Shown here piece after piece: positions 52,697 to 63,600 of a DNA stretch of 64,000 bases (its first letter is position 1; the number at the start of each line of letters is the position of its first letter). This DNA is from Flammeovirga kamogawensis (lineage in GTDB: Bacteria; Bacteroidota; Bacteroidia; Cytophagales; Flammeovirgaceae). A program made the translations under genes and the position numbers. The stretch covers positions 1,302,001-1,366,000 of the forward strand of contig NZ_CP076129.1 of NCBI RefSeq assembly GCF_018736065.1, given 5' to 3'. The notes beneath the pieces were generated by a model, which ran no database searches, was not told where the DNA came from, and worked only from the letters and a program-made list of their open reading frames with translations.

Positions 52697-55651
52697 ATGA
52701 CTAGACTTACTACGTTTTTTGACTCCTCAGGATTATGGAGTGCTTTTTTAATTATACTACTAACATCTACAATATCATTTGCACAAAGAAATATAAATGG
52801 TGTTGTAACAGATGAAGAAGGGTCTCCAATACCTGGAGTAACTATTTTATTAAAGAATTCGAATAGCGGTACTACCACAGATTTTGATGGTAACTATAAA
52901 ATACAAATCGAGAACGCTAATTCAACATTAATATTTAGTTACATTGGAATGCAAACCGAAGAGATTGTTGTCGGAAACCAAACAACAATTAACTTAAGCA
53001 TGTCAGAAGACATGGTAAAGTTGGAAGAATTGGTTGTGATTGGATACGGTACACAAAGTAAAAAGGATGTAACCGGTTCTGTAAGTGTTATTGGAGCAGA
53101 AGATATGGAGTCTCGTCCTAATACACAGGTTGGATCTTTATTACAAGGTAAAGTTGCAGGTGTTCAAGTTCAAGCATCTTCAGGTAAACCATCGCAAGGT
53201 ATTTCGATGCGTATTCGTGGTACGAACTCAATTAATGCCGGAGCAGAACCTTTATATGTAGTAGATGGCGTACCTACAACAGATACTAGATCAATAAGTC
53301 CATCAGATATAGAAAGTGTTTCTGTATTAAAAGATGCATCAGCTGCTGCAATTTATGGAGCACAAGGTGCAAATGGCGTTGTTCTGATTACAACTAAGAA
53401 AGGTACATCTTCTAAACCAACTGTATCATTAGATGTATATGGTGGTGTAAATGAAGTATGGAGAACACAAGAAGTCTTAAACGGTGAACAATACCGAGAT
53501 TTAATGACTGAAATGGGTTATAATACAGATTGGAGTAAATACCAAGAAAATACAGATTGGCAAAATGAAGTTTTCCAAACCGGGTATACTCAAAATTATC
53601 AGGTAGCAATTTCTGGAAAATCTGATAGAACAAATTATTATGTTTCAGGTGGTTTTACAGGTGCTCAAGGTGCTGTAAGAAGTTCTGAAATGAATAGAGC
53701 TAATTTTAAAGTAAATCTAGATCAAGATGTAAACAACTGGTTAAAAGTGGGTACTAGAGTTTCTTATGTAGATTACAATGATGTTGACGTTAAAGATAAC
53801 GCAGCTGTAAACCAAGGAGGTGTATTATTAGGTGCTTTAACTACTCCAGCTGTAATTGGAGTTTATAACGAAGATGGAACATTTACTTCTAACCCATTCC
53901 AAGATTGGGAAAACCCTATTGCAAGTACAGATGGTTCTAAAAGAGGATTTAATAACAAAAGATTCTTGGGTAATTTCTATGCTGAGGTAACATTTTTAGA
54001 GAACTTTAAATTTAAATCAAATATTGGTATTGATAATAATACTGATAAATACGATTACTTTTTAGACCCTTATAAAACATCTTATGGTAGAGCTCTAAAT
54101 GGCCAATCTATTGTAAATCAGAATAACAACTCTTACTATATTTTTGATAATACTCTATCTTTTAATAAACTGATTAATAGACATAAAGTAGAAGCACTGG
54201 TTGGTGCAGTAGTTCAGAAATACCATTGGCAGAGTAGTAATATAGAAAGGAGAAATTTTGCTTCAGATGCGATTACAACTCCTAATGGAGGTTCGGAAAT
54301 AGCTGCAGCATCTGCAACAGAAGCAGAAAAGTCTAATGCATCTTTTTTAGGTCGTGTAAACTATGCTTTCAATAATAAATATTTATTTACAGCCAATATA
54401 CGTTTAGATGGTTCTAGTGTGTTTGGTCCGCAAAATAGATGGGGTGTTTTTCCTTCATTCTCTGCAGGTTGGAGAGTATCTGAAGAGGCTTTCTTAGAAG
54501 ATGTAGAATTTATTTCTGATCTGAAATTAAGAGCTGGATATGGTATTGTGGGTAATGATAATATAGGTACTTATGCTTATATGGGTAAGGTTGGTTCAGG
54601 AGCTAATTATCCAATTGGTGGTATTGCACAACCAGGTTCTTATCCAGCTTCAATTGAGAATCAAAAATTAAAGTGGGAAGAATCAGAACAAACAAACATT
54701 GGTATTGATATCGGTTTAATCAATGATCGTGTAGAATTAACTGTTGATGCTTATATAAAAAGAACATCAGATCTTTTATTGAATGCTCCTTTACCTAGGT
54801 CAACAGGTTATGATAATGCTATTCAGAATATTGGAGCATTAGAAAACAAAGGACTTGAATTTAATTTAAATACAGTGAATGTAGATAAAGAGATCAAATG
54901 GAGTACTAATTTTAATATCTCATTCAATAGAAATACAGTAACAAACTTAGTTGGTCAAGAAATTTATGTTGGGAGTATTGCTGGAAGAGGAGAAGCAATT
55001 CAGATTAAAGAAGGACAAACATTGGGAGCTATTTATGGTTACGAATTTTTAGGTGTTGACCCTACAACAGGTAATGCATATTATATGGGAGGTGATGGTA
55101 ATTCTACTTTTAATCCTTCGCCAGACGATAGGAAGATAATTGGAGATGCAAACCCTGATTTTATCTATGGTTTTACAAATACATTAATGTGGAAAGGCAT
55201 TACTTTAAATGTGTTTTTCCAAGGAGCTCATGGCAACGAAATGCTGAATGCTACTAGAATTGATACTGAAGGAATGACAGATGCAAAAAGTCAGTCGACA
55301 GCAGTACTAAATAGATGGAAAAGAAGAGGTGATGTGACTACTATTCCAAAGGCAAGTCCTGGAAATACAGATAACTCTAGAATTTCTACTCGCTTTGTAG
55401 AAGATGCTTCTTATCTAAGACTTAAAGCACTAACACTAGCTTATAGTTTACCAACCGATATGATTAGTAAATTTAGAATGGGTTCATTTAAGGTATACGC
55501 AACAGGTGAAAACCTTTGGACACTCACAAACTATACAGGATTTGATCCTGAAGTAAATCAAGGTGGAAATTCTAATACTGTTTTAGGTATTGATTATGGT
55601 ACTTATCCACAAACACGAAGCATAATTATTGGAGCAAATATCACTTTCTAA
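52697..55651 (+). CDS. SusC-like TonB-dependent glycan transporter
   Basis: The product has 984 residues. Signal peptide (ends near TISFAQ), CarboxypepD_reg-like domain (~28-105, GVVTDEEGSPIPGVTILLK), the SusC/RagA linker (LEELVVIGYGTQSKKDVTGS), plug (GISMRIRGTNSINAGAEPLY, then VLKDASAAAIYGAQGANGVV) and barrel ending SIIIGANITF. With the SusD-like lipoprotein encoded 18 nt downstream it forms the outer-membrane glycan importer of this locus. It is the first gene of the operon susC-susD-susE-like-GH30. The 52443-52696 interval before it holds its promoter; no unambiguous element was seen there. Confidence 0.96.
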   Translation: MTRLTTFFDSSGLWSAFLIILLTSTISFAQRNINGVVTDEEGSPIPGVTILLKNSNSGTTTDFDGNYKIQIENANSTLIFSYIGMQTEEIVVGNQTTINLSMSEDMVKLEELVVIGYGTQSKKDVTGSVSVIGAEDMESRPNTQVGSLLQGKVAGVQVQASSGKPSQGISMRIRGTNSINAGAEPLYVVDGVPTTDTRSISPSDIESVSVLKDASAAAIYGAQGANGVVLITTKKGTSSKPTVSLDVYGGVNEVWRTQEVLNGEQYRDLMTEMGYNTDWSKYQENTDWQNEVFQTGYTQNYQVAISGKSDRTNYYVSGGFTGAQGAVRSSEMNRANFKVNLDQDVNNWLKVGTRVSYVDYNDVDVKDNAAVNQGGVLLGALTTPAVIGVYNEDGTFTSNPFQDWENPIASTDGSKRGFNNKRFLGNFYAEVTFLENFKFKSNIGIDNNTDKYDYFLDPYKTSYGRALNGQSIVNQNNNSYYIFDNTLSFNKLINRHKVEALVGAVVQKYHWQSSNIERRNFASDAITTPNGGSEIAAASATEAEKSNASFLGRVNYAFNNKYLFTANIRLDGSSVFGPQNRWGVFPSFSAGWRVSEEAFLEDVEFISDLKLRAGYGIVGNDNIGTYAYMGKVGSGANYPIGGIAQPGSYPASIENQKLKWEESEQTNIGIDIGLINDRVELTVDAYIKRTSDLLLNAPLPRSTGYDNAIQNIGALENKGLEFNLNTVNVDKEIKWSTNFNISFNRNTVTNLVGQEIYVGSIAGRGEAIQIKEGQTLGAIYGYEFLGVDPTTGNAYYMGGDGNSTFNPSPDDRKIIGDANPDFIYGFTNTLMWKGITLNVFFQGAHGNEMLNATRIDTEGMTDAKSQSTAVLNRWKRRGDVTTIPKASPGNTDNSRISTRFVEDASYLRLKALTLAYSLPTDMISKFRMGSFKVYATGENLWTLTNYTGFDPEVNQGGNSNTVLGIDYGTYPQTRSIIIGANITF

Positions 55652-55668
55652 TTTAGACTTCTAAGATA

Positions 55669-57153
55669 ATGAACGTAAAAAAATATATAACAATTGCTGC
55701 CGTCGTATTAGGAACGATGTCGTGTGATAACTTTTTAGACTTGCAGCCTATTTCAGAAGAAACTTCTGATAATGCTTATAATAAAGCGTCTCAAATGGAA
55801 AGTGCATTAATAGGTGCATACGAGACATTTCAATCTGCTGAGTACTATGTTTGGGACAATATTGTCTTCAGTGATGTTCGTTCTGATAACGCTTATGCTG
55901 GAGGTGATAACCCTGAAGTATTTGAAGCTGATTTACTAAATGTAACACCAATTAACTCTAGAGTATTTACAAACTGGTCTCAGATATACAATGGGATTTT
56001 AAAAGCAAATACTGTAATAGAGAAAATTGAATTAATTACAGATCCAGGTTTAAAAGAAGAACGTAAAAATCAAATAAAAGGAGAGGCTTTATTTTTAAGA
56101 GCTTATCATTATTTTACTTTGGTAAAACTATTTGGTGGTGTGCCTTTAATTTTAGAACCTACTAAATCTACAGATCCTGCTGATGTTAGAGTCGCAAGAA
56201 ATTCTGAAGAGGAAGTGTACCAACAAATTATTGCTGATTTAACAATTTCAGCTCAATTATTACCAGATTTTTATACTGATGATAATGGCAATGATTTAGG
56301 TGGGTCTACAAATAAAGCAAGAGCAACAGCTGGAGCATCGAATGCACTTTTAGCAAAGGTTTATGCACAACATAAAGATTGGGATAATGCGTTAGATGCT
56401 ATCGGGAAAGTAGAGAAATCTACAGCGGGATATATTCTATTGTCTAATTATTCAAATCTTTTTGATAGCGAGAATTACAATAATTCTGAATCTATCTTAG
56501 AAGTACAATACTTAGGTACAGATGAAGGAAACTTTGGTCCGCAATTATTATTACCACCATCAATTTCTGGAGATACATGGAGAAAGTTTGTTACACCTTC
56601 TCAAGATTTAATTGCTGCTTATGATAATGAGAACGATGTAATTAGAAAAGGTGCTGCTGTTTTATTCGAAAACGTAGATTGGGTAGATGAATATTGGGGA
56701 AACACTGCTGGTTCAAGTATTCCTTTTTCTTACAAATGGAAAAAGGCCATGGGTTGGGCTTCAACAGATCGTCCTTACCTGTTAAGATTTGCTGATATAG
56801 TATTATTAAAGGCAGAAGCATTTAACGAAGTAGGAAATAGTGCCGCAGCTTTAGTAGAACTAAATAAAATTAGAGCAAGAGTTAATTTAGAAGCAATTAC
56901 ATCTGGTCTATCTCAAGATCAATTAAGAGATAAAATTCTGAATGAAAGAAGATTAGAATTGGCTCAAGAAGGACATAGATGGGATGATCTTGTTCGTCAG
57001 AACAAAGTAGTTGCTACCATGAATAATTTAATTGAGATAGACTTAAGAACAGGTCAGAAAGTAAATTATAATATGACAGAAGCGAAGGTTTTACTACCAA
57101 TTCCTCAACAAGAATTAGATCGTAACCCTGCTTTAGTTCAAAATCCATTATAG
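55669..57153 (+). CDS. SusD/RagB-like glycan-binding lipoprotein
   Basis: The product has 494 residues. The lipoprotein signal has its Cys in TMSCDNFLDLQP. Typical SusD features follow: SQMESALIGAYETFQSAEYY, GEALFLRAYHYFTLVKLFGG, YLLRFADIVLLKAEAFNEVG, ILNERRLELAQEGHRWDDLV and the end LLPIPQQELDRNPALVQNP. It forms the lid of the SusC transporter encoded 18 nt upstream and binds the target glycan at the cell surface. Confidence 0.96.
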   Translation: MNVKKYITIAAVVLGTMSCDNFLDLQPISEETSDNAYNKASQMESALIGAYETFQSAEYYVWDNIVFSDVRSDNAYAGGDNPEVFEADLLNVTPINSRVFTNWSQIYNGILKANTVIEKIELITDPGLKEERKNQIKGEALFLRAYHYFTLVKLFGGVPLILEPTKSTDPADVRVARNSEEEVYQQIIADLTISAQLLPDFYTDDNGNDLGGSTNKARATAGASNALLAKVYAQHKDWDNALDAIGKVEKSTAGYILLSNYSNLFDSENYNNSESILEVQYLGTDEGNFGPQLLLPPSISGDTWRKFVTPSQDLIAAYDNENDVIRKGAAVLFENVDWVDEYWGNTAGSSIPFSYKWKKAMGWASTDRPYLLRFADIVLLKAEAFNEVGNSAAALVELNKIRARVNLEAITSGLSQDQLRDKILNERRLELAQEGHRWDDLVRQNKVVATMNNLIEIDLRTGQKVNYNMTEAKVLLPIPQQELDRNPALVQNPL

Positions 57154-57171
57154 ACACTAGATAATAAAAAA

Positions 57172-58950
57172 ATGATAAAGAAATATATCAATGTAGTGCT
57201 CTTTTTACTCTTGGCTATTGCCTGTGGATGTACTACAAAATCAAATATGCAACCAGAAGGACAATGGACGCTTTCCGAAGCAGAATTAGTTACTCCTACT
57301 GCCGATGCAACGATAGAATTAGATGAGATTTTCACAACTGAGTCAATAGATTTTGAATGGAAACCTTCTATAAATTCTGCAGATTATATTATAAAATATG
57401 CAGTAGTTTTAGTAAGTGATACAGCGACATCTTATGAAAACCCATTAATTGAGGTTGAATCAAATAATAATGGAAAGGATGTGACAGCTAGCATTTCACA
57501 TCAAGCAATTGATTTGGCTTTAGCGCAAGCATGTTATCCAAAAGATCAAGTGGCTAAAGTGAAATGGGGAGTAAAAGCAATGTCGTTATCTGTTGTTGCA
57601 TTTTCATCTCAAGCTATTAACCTTAAACGATTTTCTAAAGATCCTACTCCAAATAATTTATATTTATTTGGTTCAGCAACAGAAGTAGGATATAATCAAT
57701 CTGAGGGAATTCCTTTAAAAGCATTTAAAGATGCCGAAGGAAATATGACATTCTTCGAAACCATAACTCAACTCACTAAAGACGAGACTTACGAATTTGT
57801 AAGTAGTTTAGAAGAGCCTGCACTGCATTATGGTGGTGAAAATGGTTCGATTGCACTTTGTGGTGCTGAAATTACAGCTACTGAAGATGGTGTTTTTAGA
57901 ATTGGAGTTGATTTAGTTAGTAATACAATTAAACTAGAAAAGATAAATCATCTTGGTATTGTAGGAACGCCAATTGAAGGTGAATGGGGTGGAGATGTTG
58001 CTTTACCTTACCTTGGTAATGGCTTATTTCAAGATACGGTAGAACTGCTTCAAACAGGAGGGTTTGTATTAAGAATTGATGGTGATTGGGGGAGAATGTA
58101 CAAACAAACTCCAGGTACTACGAGTCTATTATTTGAGCCATATGCAGATGCCGTTGGTCTTGCTAAAGAAGATCTTCAAAATCAAAATGTTGGAAACTAC
58201 ATTGTTTCAGCAGACTTTTTAGGTACTTCATATAATTACTCTTTTGAAAAGGTTGAAGTAGATATTCCTACACCAAGTCCAATTGTAGCACCAGAAACTC
58301 TTTTCTTAATTCCTAATGATGGCTCTGGAGCAATCGAATTAGTGAAAGATAATAATGTCTTCACATCAAACTATTTAGCATTACAATCTGCAGTGAAATA
58401 CGCTTTGAATAGTGCAGCTGATGGTAGTGGGACATCTTATTCTTTATATGGTAATATTGGAGAAACGGAGGATGATCCGAATGGAGACAATGTTTATGGA
58501 GCTCCTTATTTTAAAGAAGAAGCGGGCGATATTTCAGTAGTTAGAGATCAAGCATATAAACTAACAATTGATTTTGATGCTCCAACAGTTCAATGGCAAT
58601 ATTATAATTTAAAATTCTTCCATTGGGATGATAACGGTGGATGGGATGATAGAAAAGAATTGCCAATGGCATACGTTCATCCTTATACATTTACTTTAGA
58701 AAATACAGATTTATCGGCAGGGTATGATTCTAAATTCTTCTCTCCATGGGATGTAGAATTTGGGGTTTCTGATGCAGCAGGATCAACAGATGATGCAAGT
58801 GCTACAACGGGTACAGCTACCAATAAAAACTTTGTAGAAGAAGGTGTAAATGTATCGAACTTTAAGTTTATAACAACAGATGGTACTTACACTGTTTCTA
58901 TTGAAATAGCAGACGATTATACAGTGGGTAATTACACTGTCACACAATAA
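57172..58950 (+). CDS. SusE/SusF-like outer-membrane glycan-binding lipoprotein
   Basis: The product has 592 residues. Lipoprotein signal with Cys in AIACGCTTKS, an N-terminal SusE domain (EAELVTPTADATIELDEI, IDFEWKPSINSADYIIKY), then SusF-type starch-binding-like modules starting at NLYLFGSATEVGYNQSEGIP and HLGIVGTPIEGEWGGDV, and a C-terminal domain with FFHWDDNGGWDDRKELPMAY. It begins 19 nt after the susD-like gene. It is a surface glycan-binding protein that holds the polysaccharide near the transporter and the GH30 enzyme. Confidence 0.88.
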   Translation: MIKKYINVVLFLLLAIACGCTTKSNMQPEGQWTLSEAELVTPTADATIELDEIFTTESIDFEWKPSINSADYIIKYAVVLVSDTATSYENPLIEVESNNNGKDVTASISHQAIDLALAQACYPKDQVAKVKWGVKAMSLSVVAFSSQAINLKRFSKDPTPNNLYLFGSATEVGYNQSEGIPLKAFKDAEGNMTFFETITQLTKDETYEFVSSLEEPALHYGGENGSIALCGAEITATEDGVFRIGVDLVSNTIKLEKINHLGIVGTPIEGEWGGDVALPYLGNGLFQDTVELLQTGGFVLRIDGDWGRMYKQTPGTTSLLFEPYADAVGLAKEDLQNQNVGNYIVSADFLGTSYNYSFEKVEVDIPTPSPIVAPETLFLIPNDGSGAIELVKDNNVFTSNYLALQSAVKYALNSAADGSGTSYSLYGNIGETEDDPNGDNVYGAPYFKEEAGDISVVRDQAYKLTIDFDAPTVQWQYYNLKFFHWDDNGGWDDRKELPMAYVHPYTFTLENTDLSAGYDSKFFSPWDVEFGVSDAAGSTDDASATTGTATNKNFVEEGVNVSNFKFITTDGTYTVSIEIADDYTVGNYTVTQ

Positions 58951-59005
58951 AATAAACTAAAAGAGATGGGTAGGAAACTATTCATCTCTCTTAATCACAA
59001 AATAT

Positions 59006-60481
59006 ATGAGAAAGGAAAAAATGAATACATTAATTGGTTTAATTCTATTAATGGCTACTTCAATTTCAGGAATTGGCTGTGGAGATAATAATGAAAATAA
59101 AACACCAATACCACCACCGCCTGTGGTAGAAGTAGATCATGTACAATTATATGTGACTTCGAGAGACGATGTGAATGGTCAGAAAAACCAAGGATTAAGA
59201 TTGTTAGAAGATGTCGTAGCAACAGGAGAAGACGAGTCTTATGTTACGTTACGTGTTGATCAAAATCAAGTTTATCAAGAGATTGATGGTTTTGGATTTA
59301 CATTAACAGGTGGTAGTGCAATGCATATTAATTCAATGTCGAGTGCTTCAAGAGCAGCACTTTTACAAGAGTTATTTGGTAGAGAAGAGGGACAAGTTGG
59401 TGTAAATTATCTTAGAGTAAGTATTGCAGCTTCAGATTTAGATGCTAGCCCTTTCTCGTATGCAGAAGTAGAAGACGAAACATTGTCGAACTTTTCTATC
59501 AGTAAAGATAAAGAACATTTAATTCCAGTTTTAAAGGAAATTTTAGCAATCAATCCATCAATAAAGATTTTGGGAACACCTTGGTCGCCACCTACATGGA
59601 TGAAATCTAATAATGCTTACAAAGGAGGATCTTTATTAGTTGATAAGTATGCTACTTATGCAGATTACTTTGTAAAATACATTCAAGCTTATGCAGCTGA
59701 AGGTATTACTATTGATGCAATTACTGTTCAAAACGAACCACTTCACGATGGTAACAATCCAAGTTTATACATGGAAGCAGAGGAGATGGCAAAGTTTATT
59801 GCAGAACAATTAGGACCTAAATTTCAAGCAGCTAATATATCTACTAAGATAATTACGTACGATCATAATTGTGATCGTCCTGATTATCCAATTTCAATTA
59901 TCAATTCTAATGCAAATCAGTACATTAATGGTTCGGCTTTCCATTTATATGGTGGTGATATTTCAGCATTGTCATCTGTAAAAACAGCAGATACTTCAAA
60001 ATCAATCTACTTTACAGAACAATGGGTAGGAGCAAACGAAGATTTTGGTGGAGCTTTAATGTGGCACTTTGAAAACATGTTTATTGGAGCTCCAAGAAAT
60101 TGGAGTAGAAATGTTTTGGAATGGAACTTAGCTTCTGATGCAAATTTACAGCCTCATACTGAAGGTGGATGTACAGAATGTTTAGGCGCTTTAACTATTG
60201 AGGGAAACACAGTAAATAGAAATGTAGCCTACTATACCGTAGCTCATGCTTCTAAATTTATTCCATCAGGGTCTTATCGTGTAAAGTCAAATAATATGGG
60301 TGATTTACCAAATGTATCTTTTATAACTCCAAATGGTAAGATTATCACTTTATTAATGAACAATTCTGATTCGCAGAAGAAATTTAATTACAAACTAACA
60401 GGAACAGACAAATCATACATCATTTCAATTCCAGCAAACAGTGTCGGAACAATGGTGTATGATACCAACACTAAAGCTTAA
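59006..60481 (+). CDS. GH30-family glycoside hydrolase, lipoprotein (beta-1,6-glucanase/glucosylceramidase type)
   Basis: The product has 491 residues. The lipobox is SGIGC; starts at 59006 or 59021 both keep it. The GH30 domain shows QEIDGFGFTLTGGSAMHINS, GTPWSPPTWMKSNNAYKGG, the acid/base Glu244 in TVQNEPLHD and the nucleophile Glu338 in YFTEQWVG, then the beta-sandwich end (LMNNSDSQKKFNYKL). GH30 enzymes cut beta-1,6-glucan, glucosylceramide or xylan. The sequence and locus context best suit a beta-1,6- or mixed beta-glucan, but the subfamily is not certain. It is the only glycosidase in the locus inside this window and lies 55 nt after the SusE-like gene. Confidence 0.92.
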   Translation: MRKEKMNTLIGLILLMATSISGIGCGDNNENKTPIPPPPVVEVDHVQLYVTSRDDVNGQKNQGLRLLEDVVATGEDESYVTLRVDQNQVYQEIDGFGFTLTGGSAMHINSMSSASRAALLQELFGREEGQVGVNYLRVSIAASDLDASPFSYAEVEDETLSNFSISKDKEHLIPVLKEILAINPSIKILGTPWSPPTWMKSNNAYKGGSLLVDKYATYADYFVKYIQAYAAEGITIDAITVQNEPLHDGNNPSLYMEAEEMAKFIAEQLGPKFQAANISTKIITYDHNCDRPDYPISIINSNANQYINGSAFHLYGGDISALSSVKTADTSKSIYFTEQWVGANEDFGGALMWHFENMFIGAPRNWSRNVLEWNLASDANLQPHTEGGCTECLGALTIEGNTVNRNVAYYTVAHASKFIPSGSYRVKSNNMGDLPNVSFITPNGKIITLLMNNSDSQKKFNYKLTGTDKSYIISIPANSVGTMVYDTNTKA

Positions 60482-60578
60482 TTATATAGTTAGTGTAGAA
60501 AATTTTTTGAGACAATTAATGACCGACATCATACTATTTTGTTTCTATATCTAACTATTCTGTTTAGCTAAAACTATT

Positions 60579-60609
60579 GAGAGAGGGAGGGTAAAAAGCT
60601 CTCCTTCTC
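60579..60609 (+). other. Imperfect hairpin between the GH30 and the repeat-protein genes
   Basis: GAGAGAGGGAG (60579-60589) can pair with CTCTCCTTCTC (60599-60609) with one mismatch and two G-T pairs over a 9-nt loop. The T-run expected of a terminator is missing, so it may only attenuate transcription between the two genes. Confidence 0.4.
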
Positions 60610-60663
60610 ATCAAATTATTACTTGAAGTGAATTTTACATCATTTACTATAAACAATTTTGAC

Positions 60664-63600
60664 ATGAAACACTTTTTTCTACTTTTTATATGTCTAATTT
60701 CTTTAAACTCTTTGGCAACAAATGTTACTTTTTCTGTAGATGTTTCTAATGAAGATACTGCAGATAAAAATATTTACGTAACAGGTGGTTTTGCGGGTTG
60801 GTCATTAGACAATCAAATGACTGATGAAAATACAGATGGGATATACGAAATTACTCTTGATATAGCAGAGACTACCGAATTTAAATTCGTTATTGGAAAT
60901 TGGGAAATTCAAGAGGATATGTCTTCTAAAGGATGCTCTCCAAATTCAAATAGAGAATTAAAATTAAATGGCGAAAGTGATGTAGTACTTGCTACTGAAA
61001 CTTTTAATGAGTGTAGTGAACAAACATACTCATTGGTTACTTTTAGTGTTGATATGAATGCTGAAACTATAAGTGGCGACGGTGTATTTATGACAGGTTT
61101 GAATGATTCTTGGAATCATAATGATATACAATTAACAGATGAAGATAATGATGGTATTTATGAAGTAGCTATTTATCTAGAAAATGGATCATCTCATTCA
61201 TATAATTATATTAATGGAAATTGGGAAGATGCACGAGAAACTTGTTCAGAAGGGAAAAATAGGAAACTTAAAGTTTACAATGATAATATTGATTTACCAA
61301 CTGCAGTTTTTGGTGTTTGTGACGATAATGTACAAGTAGTTTTTTCGGTAGATATGTCCAATGAAACTGTTGGTGACGATGGTGTGTTCATGACAGGTTT
61401 AAATAATTCTTGGAATCATAACGAAATCAAATTATATGATTTAAATGGTGATAATATATGGGAAACTACTGTTTCACTTCCTAAAAATTCATCTCATTCA
61501 TATAATTATATTAATGGAAATTGGGAAGATGCACGAGAAACTTGCCCAGAAGGGAAAAATAGAGCTATTGATATTCTTGAAGATCATATTACTCAACCCA
61601 CAGTAGATTTTGGTACTTGTAGCCAAGAAATTATTACAGTGAGTACTACCTTTCAAGTAAACATGAGCGGTGAAGAATTAGTAGATGGAAAAGTATTTAT
61701 TATAGAACTTAACGGTAAGTGGGAACAAGCAGACTGGGTAGAAATGCTTGATGAAAACAATGATGGAGTTTTTACTGCTACTGTAGATTTAGTTGAAGGA
61801 GAACAAAAATATCGTTTCAATAACGGTAGTGAGTGGAATGATGAAAACTTATCAGGTACATCTTGTGGTAATGAGGAGAATAATAACAGAACAATTACGA
61901 TCACATCTGATGGATCAGACAATCCTACCCAAGTCTTAGAAATTGTTGCATTCAATTCTTGTACTGCAGAAATACCAACCTATGAAATTAAATTTAGTGT
62001 AAATTTAGAAGGAATTACTGCAGCTACACCTGGTATCGTAGGTGATGTTGTAGGTGAAGCTGAGTGGGGAGAGCAGATTGCTTTAACTCAAAATGCAGAA
62101 AATGAAAATATTTGGGAAACGGTTATTTCTTTAACTAGAGGACAGGAATATGAATATCTTTTTACGAATGGTGATTGGGAAGATGCTAGAGCAAGTTGTC
62201 TAGAAGGTAAAAACCGTTCTATTACCGTAAATAAAGCAGAGGAATTAAATGTGGTAGATTATGGTAAATGTGATGTTGAACCTGTTTTAGTAGATGTTAC
62301 TTTCCAAGTAAATATGAACGGTGAAGATTTAGTAGATGGAAAAGTATTTATTGTAGAACTTAATGGTAAGTGGGAACAAGCAGATTGGGTAGAAATGCTT
62401 GACGAAGATAACGATGGTATTTTTACTGCTACTGTTGCTATTTTGGAAGGAAACCAGATTTTTAGATACAATAACGGTTCTACTTGGAACGATGAAGATT
62501 TAACAGGGAAAGATTGTGCTCTTGAGGGAAATAAAAATAGAAGCCTAACTATTGTATCAGACGGATCAGACAGTCCAACGCAACTTTTAGACGTAGTTGC
62601 ATTTAATGCATGTGATAATATTGTAGAGGATAAAATCTATAAAGATGTTACTTTTAAAGTAGACGCAACTTCTTTTGATGATACTTCTGCAGGTTTATAT
62701 ATCGCATCTTCTTGGAACAATTGGACTCCAGAAAGTTTCTCTCCAATGACAGATGAAAACAACGATGGTATCTGGGAAGCTACCATTAACCTGCGTGCAG
62801 GAAAAGAATATGAGTTTAAATATACATTAGGTAATAACTGGGATGATACTGAAGATATGCAAAATTCTGGTTGTGAAAAACCATCAACCAATAACCGATA
62901 CATTACCTTAGATAATACTTCAGAGAGTCTAGCTCTTGATGTTGTAGCTTTCAACTCATGTTCGAGCGATCAACAAATATGGAATAGCATTTTGTTTGCA
63001 GTCGATATTTCTGATGTTGATACAGAAAGTGCTCCTCAAGTTATTGGTAATTGGAGTAAAGATAGAACTCCTATAGAATTATTAAATGTAGGTAATAATG
63101 TTTATTCAAAACTTATTTATTTAAGAGCAGATAGAACATATACTTATCAATTTACTATTGATGATGTTGTAGAAGATTTTGAAGGGGATTGTCTTGATGA
63201 AAGTAACTTAAGAACAATAACTGTTCAAGAAGATAAGGAACTGCCAATTTCAGTTTTCAATTCGTGTGACGAAAGTGAAAATAAACCTTCTGAAGAAACA
63301 GTTATGGTTACTTTCAAAGTGAATTTATCAAAAGAAAGACCCTCTGAAGAAAAAGTATATTTAGCGGGCTCGTGGCCATCAGTTGACTGGAACCCTGAAC
63401 TTTTTGAAGAAATGTCTGATGAAGATAACGATGGAATTTGGGAAGTAACCATAGGATTATTGGCAGGGGTTAGTTATGAATACCAATTTACAATAGGTAA
63501 GAATTGGGAAATGACAGAAGATTTATCAGGTAGTGGTTGCGAAGTTACAGGAACTAAAAATAGAGGAATTACGGTTGGAAATGAAGATGTTGTTTTGGAT

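Noticed and set aside
60579-60609. Hairpin after the GH30 gene as a full terminator
   Set aside because: The stem has a mismatch and G-T pairs and no T-run follows, so I list it only as a hairpin.
61653-63452. Four Ser-rich minus-strand frames opposite the repeat protein
   Set aside because: They repeat the same phrases because they are antisense shadows of the tandem domains; the plus-strand frame is open throughout and has clear domains.
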